Positions 1 to 11,728 of a stretch of 64,000 nt of DNA are shown piece by piece. The translations under genes and the position numbers were made by a program. The notes below the pieces were generated by a model that was not told the origin of the DNA, did not search any database, and saw only the letters and a program-made list of their open reading frames with translations. This stretch comes from Myrica gale (taxonomy: Eukaryota; Streptophyta; Magnoliopsida; Fagales; Myricaceae): positions 10,568,001-10,632,000 of the forward strand of contig OZ005616.1 of assembly GCA_963930655.1 (NCBI GenBank), given 5' to 3'. Position 1 is the stretch's first letter. Each line of letters begins with the position of its first letter.

Positions 1-310
1 CATTAGAAAATTGTTGGAACTGTACCCCATTTTATTTAATTTTTCATTGTGTCTTTAAGCCTTCTACATACTCCTCGTTCTCACAAAGATTGTAGAAAAG
101 TGGACAGGAAAAACTTGAAGAGTAAACAGAGAACCGTACGTCGATACACTTTAAGTAGGACAAAATGCATCTTCCACACCTTATAGTATGATATAATTTT
201 ATTTTATTTTTCTGAATTGTGAATTGAAATGATAGTTTTTCTATTAATTTCGATTGTGAACAAAATTCCTATATTTAACCGTGTCTTCGGGAAGGGGGGG
301 AATTCCATTA
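1..310 (-). promoter_or_regulatory. Upstream flank of a defensin-like gene lying off the left edge
   Basis: The block starting CATTAGAAAATTG and running through the ATTTTATTTAATTTTTC stretch matches the sequence just upstream of defensin copies A (about 43616-43850) and F (about 59098-59340). In those copies it lies 100 to 350 bases upstream of exon 1 on the minus strand. By homology this window should therefore begin inside the promoter flank of another copy whose exon 1 lies to the left. No coding part is visible here. Confidence 0.6.
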
Positions 311-1165
311 AAACATTAAAACAAACAGGGTTTTTTTTGTTCATTTTATTACTTCTAGAAGGGATCTAGAAAAAGCTTGCTGATATGTTTTTGTTAGGTC
401 TACGTATGGCTTCACTAAGGGTGTTCTGGTCATTTCCCTTGGTTCTAGAAGGAATTGCAAGAAGCTGAAGTTTGTTGTGGTGTTTCACGCGTGAATAAAA
501 AGAAGAAAGAAGGGTTTGCGTCATCGAGCGAGAGTGATGCCCATTAGAAGCTGAAATCAAACAGTTTCTCTACTTCTTCGCATCTTCCTTCAAGATCGCA
601 TTCTCCAAGAAATGTGTTCATCGTTCTTGCTTCATTGTTCTTGTAGAAAGCTTGGGTTTGTTGTGTATGAGTTAACAGATCATATCTGAAGGCTAGTTTG
701 TTTCATTGATCAACTACACTTGATTTCCTTGTTGATTGAAGCTTCCAGAGGTTCTAGAAGAGTGATTGCTGGAGGTTCCAGCATTGGACGTTGATTCCAC
801 AAGGAGTTGTGTGGATAGATCAACTCGATGACAATCTTAGTTTCAAATGGTGATGGAGGTCCATGATGAGTAGATCCAAATTGAGTTGATTTGGGTAAGA
901 TTAACAGTGTTTTGATTAGCTAGGTTAGTGTAATCTTTGGATCATTGTGTAATCTCATTTGAAATTAGTGGATTTAAAAATCGGCTTCGGCCCGGAGAGT
1001 TTTTCTCTTTTGAAGAAGTTCTTCAAAATGGTTGTTTATGTTGTTATGCTAGCTTGTATATGGCTCTTGATGATATATATTGTCGAGCTCTGAATCATTT
1101 TCAAAGATCTTAGTGGAGATAATGATTATAATATTAGCATACTGCAGGATAGAAAGGAATTATAT
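311..1165 (+). mobile_element. Probable copia-type LTR fragment
   Basis: This stretch interrupts the defensin upstream flank, which seems to resume near 1170-1240. It carries a segment typical of copia LTRs near 990-1030, a GGCCCGGAGAGTTTTTCTC-like run followed by a lariat of TTC-rich sequence. No gag or pol is present and I could not fix its ends or a target duplication. It is a fossil fragment or solo LTR, called with low confidence. Confidence 0.35.
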
Positions 1166-1513
1166 TGAAAGATTTCATACCCTTTTTGGGGAAAATAAAT
1201 TCCAACGTCCCCTCTTAATTCTTAATTAATATGCATCAGTTTATCAAATCCCCAATTTTTTTCGAATAAAATGTGTTAATTCAAAGAAATTGCCACTTTT
1301 GAATTGTTTTTGTTATTAAAACAACTGCCGGCCTGGTATATATCTTAATAATCTACATTGTTAATTACAATTATTTGTGTTCTATTGAGAACTTCGCACA
1401 TTATTTTTTGACGACGTACGTGATTAGATATAGAACTTCTGAAGATGTTTCGAATTGCCAGCATTAGTATTTATTACTAACTAAGGTGGAAATTAAACAT
1501 ACATTCCCCATAC
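1166..1513. other. AT-rich spacer, partly defensin flank
   Basis: Positions 1195-1240 resemble the copy A upstream flank near 44485-44525 (AAATAAATTCC followed by CTCTTA and ATGCATC). Nothing else recognisable is present. Confidence 0.35.
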
Positions 1514-1640
1514 TTGCACGTGACAATTCCAATTTCAACAGTTGTTGGTGCTTATACACATTTTATGCCAATTTTTTATAAGACAATTGATTCTTTGCAC
1601 GTGACAATTCCAAGTTCAACACAAACTAAGGATCGATTAG
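1514..1640 (-). pseudogene. Defensin copy D, exon 2 remnant
   Basis: On the minus strand the exon-2 acceptor and first codons (GGAATTGTCACGTGCA, Gly-Ile-Val-Thr-Cys) appear twice, near 1518-1540 and 1598-1615. Between them is a decayed version of the WHxxC region, where ATGCCAATTTT corresponds to GTGCCAATTTT of copy E. The rest of the mature-peptide exon is missing. To the right the copy A intron sequence continues (AAGGATCGATTAGA) until a CACTA fragment begins near 1660. This is a heavily damaged pseudogene with a local duplication of its exon start. Exon 1 was not found. Confidence 0.6.
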
Positions 1641-1659
1641 AACATAACCCCATAATTAT

Positions 1660-3077
1660 TACGATGACGAGCTGGCTCATCGAGATCTTGTCCGATGGCG
1701 TCACGAACATGCTCCAACAACTCCTCCATATTATCCACCCTTTTGATGAGTGTCCGAGTTGTATCGGAGTGGTACTGAGAGACTGGTACAATTGGGACAC
1801 GTGTCTGGTCATGGAAGTTAGTTTGTTTCGCATAGCAATCACATCCTCCCTCAGACTCATCTCCATCAGACCGTAATTATTCTCCAGAGTGATCAAGCTG
1901 GTATGGATATTCATGCAAAACATCTGTGTCGGGTCCACCATCATCCGGATACTCTCCTTCAACTCCACTACCATAGCATTCGCCCAAGATAGTTGCTTTT
2001 TCTGTGTCCCGGCCTTGGTGATACATTTCCCAGATCGATCCATGTCCAACCTAACAAAAGTCATCCGAACATTAGAATACATCGCTCGTACGACTATCAA
2101 ACGGCGACGTTTCTGGTTATTATGTGTCCGAACAATATGTAACACATTTGGACCGTTAAAAACAAGACATTTTAACTAAATTAAAAGCGTCCAAACGGTG
2201 GTTCGATGAACACAAAATTGAAACAACCATATTATCCACCAAAAAACAAAAGCACGAATAACGTATTACCTAAACTTGTAAGTATAGATTTCGAAATAAT
2301 GACCAAATTTATGATGTTGGAGAGAAAAGGTTGAAAGAAAATGGAATGGGTGAAAATGTGATTATGACAAACCTTGCAGGTTTTATGTTACAAGTTACGC
2401 ATTTGCACGCCATACGTGTGTTTGGACAGTTTTCTATGGTTATATTCACACGTGGTCTACTCAAATTCAACCTCATAAAATAAGGCAGATTGGAAACTCT
2501 TTCAGAAATTACTTGCGTCTGGACAGTGTTAACATCACGTGTGTAAAGTATTGCAACATGGAACCACACGATTCGCTGTAGAAGCATTACTACCAGTGCA
2601 GACACCTTTTCAGCGTCCGGACGGGTTAACTTTTCTTTGTTCTAATGTTCATTTCTTTGTTCGAACAGTTTTAAGTACGCCTGAAGATTTCGAATGCATT
2701 ACTAAGTGGTGATGATCATTATTCGTTACATAAAGTTCATTCGAACGTTGTCAAAAATGCGTCCGAACAGTAATTAGAAATTTGTGACGTATTATCATCA
2801 CTCATTTACAACGATTTCTATTTTGTCACCGAGATATACGTCCGAACAGGTATGAACTATTTGTGACGAAAGGAACAGTCACTCATTCGCAACGATTTGT
2901 ATTTCGTCACACCACAACTTTGTCTGAATAGTATTTGGACCTGTCCAAACGAAATTGGCATTCCTAAATGATTTTGGGTGAAGAACATAATGTTTTGTTA
3001 GGGAAATGTGACTTTAGGTGACCAAATTCGGTTTACACCCAAAAATTTTGTCACCTAAGATGTATTTTCTTTAAGTG
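1660..3077 (-). mobile_element. CACTA (En/Spm) element fragment, 3'-truncated
   Basis: Read on the minus strand, the element starts at 3077 with CACTTAAAGAAAATACA and continues with TTAGGTGACAAAATTTT. This is nearly the same terminus as the CACTA at 45366. Subterminal copies of a GTCCGAACG-type motif lie at about 2640-2960. An open stretch follows, with ATG at 2045 (MDRSGK) running to about 1665. It is homologous to the 46480-46869 protein (VELKESIR versus AELNESIR, then TPIQL versus VPVQL). The similarity stops at the end of that exon, so the 3' half is gone. It sits in the intron of defensin copy D. Confidence 0.75.
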
Positions 3078-3230
3078 AGAAAACCTTACAAATAGTGATT
3101 CAGACACGAGAAAACCTTGTTGAAGACATAAATTTTCAAGTTTTTTCTCTAAGAAAAGGAGGCATAAGTATACTCAATAATAGCCTCAATAAGGTTTCTA
3201 GTCATTCTTCACGAACCCTAGTAGGGTTTC

Positions 3231-3440
3231 GTCGAAGTTCGTTTGAGCGTCAGTCAAACGTAAAGTCTCTGTTTGAATTCTTTATGGTTCGCTTGAGCGG
3301 TAGTTGAGCGCTAGACGAGCAGTATAGTCTTTGTGAGAAATATTTATGTCTCCTTCGTGCGGTAGTGGAGTGACAGGCCAGCGATAATGCTTTGTGAGGA
3401 TTCTTCATACCTCGCTCGAGCGATAATCGAAAGACAAACC
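3231..3440. repeat. About 60-bp tandem repeat, three to four diverged units
   Basis: Successive units begin GTTCGTTTGAGCG, GTTCGCTTGAGCGG, CCTTCGTGCGG and CCTCGCTCGAGCG, each followed by an inverted partial match (for example TTGAGCGCTAG) and a TTTGTGAG..TTTATG tail. Units are 58 to 62 bases apart. It lies between the CACTA fragment and the PMT relic. I do not recognise the family. The flanks 3078-3230 and 3441-3599 show nothing else. Confidence 0.6.
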
Positions 3441-3599
3441 AACTTCGACACATTACAGAAACATACAACTCGATAAAGACATGTTTTGATAAAATTTTTG
3501 TCAATACATAAACAGACTAACAAAACTAAACATTTATTCTATTGAATGTTTGTTTCCCATGGAATCTCAATATCCCAGTTCCCCTGATAGTTTTTTGCT

Positions 3600-4033
3600 T
3601 TAAGTTTGTGTTTTTCTGTTATTTTCACATTCTTCAAAATGTACACGAAATTGGACCCATGCATTTCCTTGCTTCCCCAAGTGAAAGGTGTCCACAATAT
3701 ATCTGGCAGTGCTTTGGGAAGATGGCCTAAATGGTTGAATATTGTTCTACCTAGAATTCCGAGTGGAAATAGCAATGCAATTACAGCTAGGAACTTCAAT
3801 GAAGATAATCAGTAACGGAAAAGGGTAGTTTCCTACTACGGGATCATACTCAAATCTCTCACCTGTATCAAATATATGAATGTTATGGCCATGAATGCCG
3901 GTTTTGGTGGTTTCGCAGCAGGACCGGCAAAGTACTCGCTTTGGGTTATGAATGTGGTTCCCTTTGGAGCCAAAAACAATACCTTTGGCATTGTCTATGA
4001 GCGTGGCCTAATCGGAACATACTTGAACTGGTA
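3600..4033 (+). pseudogene. PMT-type (DUF248) methyltransferase fragment
   Basis: Plant PMT proteins are Golgi type II membrane S-adenosylmethionine methyltransferases of the QUASIMODO2 group, linked to pectin methylation. In one plus-strand frame, 3638-3815 reads YTKLDPCISLLPQV, then GRWPKWLN, PRIPSG and NFNEDNQ, matching the conserved YTKLExCxTPLP, WPxRLN, PPRIxSG and FxEDN blocks. After an in-frame TAA the same frame goes on through RKRVVSYYG, NVMAMNAGFGGFAA, WVMNVVPF and ERGLIGTYLNW, which is the NVMDMNAxxGGFAA (SAM-binding) and WVMNVVP..RGLIGxYHDWCE core. It stops at a TAA after the Trp. The N-terminal part, the membrane anchor and the C-terminal third are absent. A stop replaces the usual Leu-Trp, and Asp of the MDMNA motif is Ala. 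It is a relic, not a working gene. Confidence 0.75.
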
Positions 4034-4136
4034 AGAGCAAATCTTATACGCTTCTCTACATCTTTCTATTTTGTTTTTCCCTTTTCTGTTGTTTGGTCAT
4101 TTGTTCTGTTTTTTAGAATGATCTCCTGGTAGTTTA

Positions 4137-4383
4137 GGTTATGCTTGGTTTAGTTCTCAAAACAGTTTTTATTTTTTGTTTTTTTGGAAACAGTGTAAAT
4201 TCTCTTAGGATTGGTGAAATGTTAGTTAAAAGTTGTTGGAATTTGTAAAAAGTTATTGGGATTGGTGAAAAGGTATTGAAATTGATGAAAAAATTATTGG
4301 GATCGGTGAAAATGTATTGAAATTGATGAAAAAGTAAATGAGAAATTTTTGAAAACTTTTTTAGAACTTAAACAAACATAGCC
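4137..4383. mobile_element. Tourist-like MITE (PIF/Harbinger type)
   Basis: Terminal inverted repeats are GGTTATGCTTGGTTTAGTTC on the left and GGCTATGTTTGTTTAAGTTC on the right strand. They are flanked by TTA on both sides (4134-4136 and 4384-4386), the PIF/Harbinger target duplication. The interior holds tandem variants of ATTGGGATTGGTGAAAA and ATTGAAATTGATGAAAAA. It is 247 bases long and has no coding capacity. Confidence 0.8.
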
Positions 4384-4637
4384 TTAGTCTCTTTGGCCTG
4401 CGATTCCTGTGTATTTTTTGTTTGAAATGTAACTAGCCATCCAAAAAATAGTTGGTGTCATGTATAGTCCCATGATGCACGTCATGGTTGACTTTCACAG
4501 CAAATCTGTGATTCCTTTACGAGATTATGACATTTGTAACGAGGCGGATTGGTGTTAATAGTGTTTCGAGATTTTGACTATTGAACTGGAATTCCTTGGG
4601 AAAAATGGAGAAACCCTAGCTACTAGGGTTCGTGAAT

Positions 4638-6835
4638 GTCATACCCCAAGCTGTTAAGATCACATGCATATTGCCTATGGTATCTTGTTTGTGATTAGTA
4701 GTGCATTAGGGGGTACTTAGTGAGTAAGTAAGATTAATTAGTACTTGAGCTATTAGTGTTAAAACCCTGTTTAGGACATGATTAAATGAGAATTATAGTT
4801 CACATGCAACTGAGTGATTGTTCAGAACATTTTGGAGCACGTATTGGAGAAATAAAAAAATTTAAGCATCTCGGACATTTTTGTCTCGAAAACCGAACCA
4901 TGTGATTTTTATTCTTTTAATATGTTGAGAGATTAATTACGAGTTTATGGTTTAAATTTGGAGAATTTTTTTATAATTGGAAGCAAGTAGATTGAGAAGT
5001 GAAAGGAAGTAGGTCACTTAAGCGATAAATCGACGATTATCGAAAGATTAGTGAAGCAAATTAGCATTATAACCTTTAATTAAAGTGAAGTTCGGCTGCC
5101 TTAGGGAGTGACACCTATGATGGCTAGGAAGCACAACAAATCAAAGCTAGAAGTATGACAAATCGATGCAAAAAAGCACGACACAAAAGGCAAGGACCTA
5201 GGTGTCGACCAGCTGTGCACCTAGGCGGCGACTCATCAAGGCTATAGGGAAAATTTCGGCCATAGGCTTGCTCGGTAGCTGCTTAGGGTGGCTAGGTGTC
5301 ATCTTGTGGTGGGAGTAGCCTTTTGACTCATCAAAGCAAGTAGGACACTTGTCGGGATGTGAGGAATCAAGTTTGCCTATAAATAAGGGGGTCTGGCCAT
5401 TTAAACCTACACCATCTCATCCTAATTTTGTGAGTTTGAGATTAAGAGGGTAGTGAAGTAGAAGCAAGAAAGAGGAAATTGCTTAGTGAAGAACAAATTC
5501 GATTAGAGGTAAAGTTTAGCTTGGTTATCTTTTATTTCAATTCAAAAGTTTTCAAGATGATTTGTGAAACTCTTGTATTTCTTATTCTAGCATCTATTTT
5601 TTTTACATTATTCATATTCTTGATATTCTTGTTCTCTTCATGTTTTTAACGAAGAATAAACCCGTCCTTTCGAAATGGTACCATTTTCAAAGTTCGATTC
5701 GTTTTCAAAATGTTTTTCAACTTTTGATCCGTTTCGTTTCAAAATTTCTTCAAAAGCTTGAACCTATGTCTTTTGAAATATTCCTTCTAATTTCAATAAT
5801 TTTTATGTCAAAATTAGTATTTTCAACGTGGCTATTAAGTCGTTTCTTAACTGAGAAATCAAAATGTTGTTTTCTCTTCATAACACTTTCCTTTGAGAAC
5901 TGTTTTATAATGTTACGATGATGGAAACGAGTTAAGGTGTTGCATATCATAAATGAGATGTATGAGTGTTGATATGAGACATGCATACTTAAATTTTACG
6001 TGGGAAATAAATATTTTGATGTTCAAGTATGGTTAAGTTGTTGCATATCATGAATGATATGTATGGGCCCTGACATGAGACGTGCATACTTAAGTATACT
6101 GTGAAAACGTGACAGTATTGTGCACAAGAGAATGTGTTAACTTGTTGTGACATTCTGGCCTCTTCGTCGTACGCGGGAAGATAATTTGTTAGAATAACTC
6201 ACTGTGGGAGTTTGAGACCGTATTGTACTCTGGGAGTACTGCTGCAAAGATACAGATGTTACTTGTAACCCGTCACTCTGTCCAAGTGATTCACTCTGGG
6301 AGTGAGAGTAGTGGTGATTGAGAATTGAAAAATCGTTTTTTAAGAAACCAAGTCTTTTCATTTACTTTATTCTTCTATTGATATTTTATTGTTGAACGAG
6401 TTTCCTCAATATTTTGTTCTTGTATCTGCTATTCTGTTGTACTAACTGTTGGCTTTATTGAGTCATTTCGACTCACCGTTGTTTGTTAAATTTTATTTAG
6501 CAGATGTCTGAAGTTTTTTTAGGTGAATTCACCAAGGCCATTACCCATGGCTTTATCACTCTGGAGTTGACTTTTCGTGTGTATATCACACGTGACCTAG
6601 GTGTTCTGGTAGAAGGGCGAGGCCATAGTTAGATGTTTTGTCTTCTTAGTTTTTCTACTGTAGTCCTCTTTTTCTTACTGTAGTCCTCTTTTTCTTACTT
6701 TAGTATGTTAATTATAGAAAGTTGGTCCTCTTTTGTAATACCTCGGTATTAATATAAGGTCATACTTGTGTTTTGCTTAATATCTTCTTGCTTTGCCGAT
6801 TCTTCCACTGACCGCAATCTCAATTTAATAGTGAC
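4638..6835 (+). mobile_element. Probable solo LTR (gypsy-type, long LTR)
   Basis: The start TGTCATACCCCAAGCTG and end TAATAGTGACA are of the TG..CA type seen in long gypsy LTRs of plants. Inside are the TTGAGTCATTTCGACTCACCG segment and repeated CTCTGGGAGT-like units at 6190-6310, as in the better defined solo LTR at 33525-37014. No internal coding region is present. I see no clear 5-bp target duplication, so either it is old or an end is wrong. Fossil. Confidence 0.5.
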
Positions 6836-7189
6836 ATCAATTACTTGTGCCTCATTTTCTTAGAGAATCAAAACATTAGAAGATTTATGCCTTCATCTTG
6901 ATCAGTTTTTCTCAATTTTCACTCATCTTTGCTATGGAACCCTCATAGTGTTGAAGAAAAAGAGTTGCTCGAGAGAAATTGTTAAGAAGAATCTCAAGGT
7001 GCTGAGGTGAATGCCATTTGGAGTGGGTCTGAGCAAGGGTGCTAGCCCAAAATGATTTTTCCTTTGAATAATTTTTCAAAGGTTTTTCACTTAGTCATCA
7101 AATCTCATGTCTCCTTGTGTGTTTGAATATTTTCTTTATAATTGATTAATTGTTTGATGATTGAAGTCCAAAATATCTGGAGAGAGTTG
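6836..7189. other. Unassigned spacer
   Basis: No open frame or repeat that I recognise. The right edge leads into the LINE ORF1-like scrap. Confidence 0.4.
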
Positions 7190-7410
7190 GTCGACCACTG
7201 TACACAGATAGGAGGACGATAGAAAATACTATAATAGATTTTGCAAGGATTTGCATGCATCGAGTTGGATGCCGCTATTGACCTTGTAAGGCAGTCATTT
7301 AAGGTGGAAGTGGAGTTTGATTGGACACCAGAACATTGCACTGCTTGCCAATATTTTGGACTTCACTCGCAAAGTGTATCTCACATGGTTCATCAGACTG
7401 CTTGATTGGG
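7190..7410 (+). pseudogene. LINE ORF1-like (DUF4283 / zinc-knuckle) scrap
   Basis: One plus-strand frame gives CIELDAAIDL, then FKVEVEFDWTPEHC, TACQYFGLHSQS, ending at a TGA. Plant LINE ORF1 and DUF4283-zinc-knuckle proteins have a similar VEVDA..LP..F.VKVEYEWLP..C..CQ.FGH block. The Cys-x2-Cys-x4-His part of the knuckle is present. Just upstream, FARIC lies in another frame one base away, so there is at least one frameshift. This is an isolated fragment of about 70 codons, likely a dead retroposon piece. Confidence 0.55.
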
Positions 7411-8533
7411 TGAGAGAGATTAAAATTGAATATGACCACAAGTAAAATTTATTAGTACTCAAACTTTATTATTTAGAAGAAAGATACAATACATGAATTA
7501 TGATGGTCTAGTCTTTGCTCAATCAACAATATTCCCAGCTTCCATGTATTACAATATTGTATGATCTCTCTAAATAAAATCCTTATGTACGTGATGCTGT
7601 ATGAATAACTTCTAATTAGTCACTCTTGGTCCATTAATCCTTATGTAGTGCATTTTTCTTTTCTTTTTAGGTGTGAATATATATATATATACACAGATGT
7701 AATAGTTTAATTGGTTTTTAATGAAGAATCGCAGCTTTTTTTCCTTTCTTGTCTCTCTCGTTTTCCATTGTTGCTTTTCATTCATCCTTTACATTTGTAT
7801 ATATTCTGCAATTGAGTTTGACATACTAAGGAGTTTGTTTCAATCTACTAGAGAAAAGTTCAATAAATTAAACCTTTCTCGCCATTCAGAATGATTGTTA
7901 TTTCATAGTGAGGACATATATTTTAACATACGATCGAAAATACGAGATTTTGTATGACGTCAATTAATCACGAAATTTTGCACCGTACGTCTTCGAACAT
8001 TCTACTTCCAGATTGACGACCATGAGGTTGGAAGCTACTAACTTAATCTAATTCCTCAGGTTTTTGATTAATATAATTGGTAACTTCAAGTGAATTACAA
8101 TTACCAAAAGTGATCCACAAGAAATTGCTCGCAGAACATAAATTCTCACTTCAGTTTTACAATTGATGTCTTAATTTGTACCAATTTTTTTGAATCCCCC
8201 GTATTTACTCCGCTTATAACATTCCCAACATGGACTGATGCATGCAGGAGACGATCCGAATAAGTCGACATAATTTCTTGTATAAGTTTGTGGATGCATG
8301 AAAGATCACTAGGGAACTTGAAATTCATTAATTACTCGAAAGAACAAAATATTACATGGGAAACAAATTCAAAGCATGACCTAAAACAGCCAACTGGAGT
8401 TCCATTTATATTACACCACCTCCATATATATATAAGAGCTATATGGACTAGTTTGTCCTATTGGATTTCCTTATACAACCCTGACATGATGGTGTAAATC
8501 ATGACTTCCAAACTTGTTTTGAATTTCCAGCGA
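7380..8533 (-). other. 3' flank of defensin copy C (duplicated block)
   Basis: This non-coding stretch is similar over its length to 41860-42798 (3' of copy A) and in part to 40060-40511 and 51320-51957. Shared landmarks are GATTAAAATTGAATATG, the AAGAAAGATACAATACATGAAT run, TTCTACTTCCAGATTGACGAC, ACATGGACTGATGCATGCAGG and the CTAAAACAGCCAACT run just 3' of exon 2. It marks the extent of the segmental duplication. A short TA run lies at 7678-7692. Confidence 0.7.
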
Positions 8534-8718
8534 TCAACAAATGAAGTAGCAGTAGCATTTACGAGTAAATATTGTATACGGACTAGGAGCCAGCTTACAT
8601 TTCCCACGCGCTGCACCCTCTAATTCTCCACATTTCTTGTCACAGATCAGTTTGTCCCTTCAACACGACTTGTGCCAACTTTTGCTGCGACGTTCGCATT
8701 CTCTGCACTTGACAATTC
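8534..8718 (-). pseudogene. Defensin copy C, exon 2 (nonsense mutation)
   Basis: Minus-strand reading from the acceptor TTAG at 8719-8722 gives GIVKCRECERRSKSWHKSC, then TGA, then RDKLICDKKC, GELEGAARGKC and RKCYCYFIC followed by TGA at 8534. All cysteines of the defensin fold are present, but codon CTA of copy A has become TGA right after the third cysteine. One codon (ATC) has also been added between the third and fourth, giving x6 instead of x5 spacing if read through. Its exon 1 is 7.7 kb away at 16383-16449. Copy A is the intact paralogue. Called a pseudogene because a stop lies in mid-domain and exon 1 has lost its start. Confidence 0.85.
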
Positions 8719-8865
8719 CTAATTCAATACTAATGAAGTATCGATTAGATAACTGATCTATAATTAATATTCTTATTTCAATACCAAGAGATAGATCATA
8801 TACTCCAACTTTTAAAGGTATTCTCATTCAGAACTTTCAAAAGAACAATTTTGTAATTTGAGATT

Positions 8866-10465
8866 GAACAAACTTGAAACTACGTTTAGACCCTAGAATA
8901 TACCTAGAGGGGGTGAATAGGTATTTAAAAAATAATCAACACTTTCTTTCTATTCACAGAAAAATAGTTCAACTAATTTTTCAGTCAATCAATGAATTAA
9001 AGAACTGTAAACTAAACACACATAACAGATTTTATAGCACCTATTCTATATTGCAATATGAACTGTACAAGAAGTCTAAGCACTTTGTTATAAGAGTTTT
9101 ACAGCAACTCTAAAATCTATGGTTTATCAATTATAAAGCACTATAAATCCAAGAACAATGCAACTTTTCCAGCAATGATAAAATCAATATTATCTCAGTG
9201 TTTCAGCAAATATAAACCAAAGACTATGATATACTCGTAGCAAGAACACAATCAAGGCAATGTATGAATTTTTGTGAACTGAACACCCAACAAGTAGAAT
9301 GACTTACAGCAGCTGTATGATCAAGAAATCTGCAAAATTTTTTAACTAACTTTCTTCAAAGGCTTTATGAAGTTTACCGCAGATCAGAAACCAAGAATCA
9401 TATCACAAGAATAATTTCAGCAAACTAAATGCTTATAAAGAAATTAATATTCAGAAACCTAGATGCTAATGATGTAATCAGTTTTCAGCCACGTTGATGC
9501 AAATAATGAAATCAATCTCTAGCAACCTAAATGCACAAGATACTCATCAAAATAAGGATCAGCACATGCAACATAAAAAGAACAATAAAATCAAACCGAC
9601 ACCAAGATTTTGTTGACGAAGTGAAAATTTCTCAAGGATAATTTCCTTCGAGAAATAAAAACACTCCGGGTGTATATCACACCAATCTTCTTCCACTAGA
9701 ACGTCGAGATTTTACAATGGTGATCTAGCCAAAGACCCTTCGCTTCAAGATCCCCTTTCCTATGTAAAATCACTCAATCTTCCTAATCGGGTTGGTGCCC
9801 AGCACACATACGACAATCGGCAACTCCGATCTTGTTCTTCAATGGAGCCAACGAACTCGTCAGCTTGTCTACCTCTAAATTCTTCAACGATACTCGTTCT
9901 TGAGAACCTCTCAAGATTCTAAACTCTTGGTGATAGGATTTCGGTTGACAACCTCCAAGGGACGATCTGCCCTTGATCAACAATAGATCACACTCAATTC
10001 TTCCACCAAAGGGAAGGAACAAACTCTCACAATTAACTCTCAGCAAATCTGATTTTTCAGCCAAGGAAAGAAGAGAGAAGGTGCGGTCTTTCGTAGAGAG
10101 AAAATCTGGGCTAAAGAATAAATATACAATCTGCGCATCTCACCTCCTCTTTTACAAAGAGTAAAGTTGTATTTGGAATTTACTAAGGGTATAATGGTCA
10201 GATCAGGTCAATGATAGTTATGGGTAAGATACTTCAACCGAAATATCCTAAACCAACCAAACCTCTTAGCAACCTTTCTTTCGGTTCAGCAAGATCTTCT
10301 AGATGCACCCAGCCATCTGCCAGCAAGTTCCTTCACATTCCTTTGTGCTCCACATCACCAAAAACCCATCCAGTTGCTATATACAATTTAAACTGAAAAT
10401 TACATTAATAAAAAGACTGTTTTGACCATGGAAATAATGTCAATTTTACATAGACACTTACAAAA
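8866..10465 (-). mobile_element. LTR-like repeat unit 1 in the copy C intron
   Basis: The defensin intron sequence breaks near 8866. The inserted sequence carries TACCTAGAGGGGGTGAATAGG at its left, whose reverse complement is a motif usually found near the 3' end of plant copia LTRs. A GAAAATTTCTCAAGGATAATTTCC stretch is also of that type. No gag or pol is seen. Unit 2 at 10466 has the same layout but is well diverged. Boundaries are approximate and no target duplication is resolved. Fossil. Confidence 0.45.
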
Positions 10466-11728
10466 CTAATTTAGACCTAACTATGCGGAAAATACCTAGA
10501 GAGGAGGGTGAATAGGTATATTAAAAAATTTCTACAACCCTTAAACAATGAACAATGAATTAGAAAAACAATATTCAACCCTTTAATGAAATCTAAACTA
10601 TATGACAATGAATGAAATCAATATCCAATATAACCCAATATATTCAAATGTTTCATATGACCTTTAGATGCTTTCAAAAGACAAATACGCAAGCTAAACA
10701 CCAGAACACGAATTAAACAAATATGCTGTCAAAACTGTGAAAAGTTCCATTGAACTACTTTAAACTTCAGACAATGTAAAACCAGATTTGATAGATTATA
10801 CAGACATATATTAGCAAGATAATTTCTATCTGAATACATCCAATAAGATGTTGAATACACTTCTTACCCAGATCTACCTTTTACCTTGAATCTTCTTGCA
10901 ACAAGATTGAGAATCTTTAACCACGTAAACAAGAACGATTAGTAAATAACAAGATAGATATAAAATGATAACAACAACACAGATTCAACCACGATTGACA
11001 CACGAAATTGTTGACGGAGAGAAACTTCAAAGTAGAACCTCTATGAGGAAGAAAAACTCTTTGGGGCCTAGTCCAGCAAACGAATCACTAGAAACCCAAT
11101 CTCGGTTACACGATGATCTATAAATTCAGCAACCCTTGCTAATCAAATATCAATCGTAACCTTACTCAAACGTCCAGCGTCTGAATCTGCAACTTGAAGG
11201 GAAGAGGAACTCCTATCCCGATTGGTTTCTCGACTCTTAACCAGGGAGCAACCTTCCAACTTGAACACAAGTGGCTGCACCTTCAACAATGCTGGAACTC
11301 CATCACCTTTCGAACTTCAGCAACTCCGAAGCTCTCTTTTTCAATTTAGGGATTGAAATCTCGTGATCAAACTAAGAGGATGAACAAATATCTGATCTCC
11401 ACGTTCAGATTACCAATCACTCTCAACAGCAACAAAAACAGAGGGTACAAGATCTAGAAGATGGTTTCTTGGAGGCTTTCTTGAATCTCTGTGAAATCTT
11501 CGATTAAACGTTCTGGTCTATTTTTAAAAGGTTCAAAGAGGCTTTTATATTGTCAAGAGGGGTATTTCGAAGTCAAAGGACGCTTGGAATATTAAATGGG
11601 CACACTTTCATTTAAAACATAAATTCTGTTATTCCTCTGCGTAGTAGACTACTTCGAACTCCCTTTCAAACTCTACACAGCCTTCACACAGCTAATAACC
11701 ATCCTTAATCTTCACCTCTTAAATCTCA
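10466..11728 (-). mobile_element. LTR-like repeat unit 2, split by a MULE
   Basis: It opens with AATTTAGACCTAACTATGCGG and CCTAGAGAGGAGGGTGAATAGG, aligned with the start of unit 1. It shares TTGTTGACGGAGAGAAACTTC with the TTGTTGACGAAGTGAAAATTTC of unit 1. Its last part seems to continue at 16081-16125, beyond the MULE inserted at 11729. No coding region. Fossil LTR or LTR-derived repeat with approximate ends. Confidence 0.45.

Noticed and set aside
3539-3799. Minus-strand frame with a signal-peptide-like start (MKFLAVIALLFPLGILG)
   Set aside because: It is antisense to the PMT relic, whose plus-strand match to conserved blocks is much stronger.
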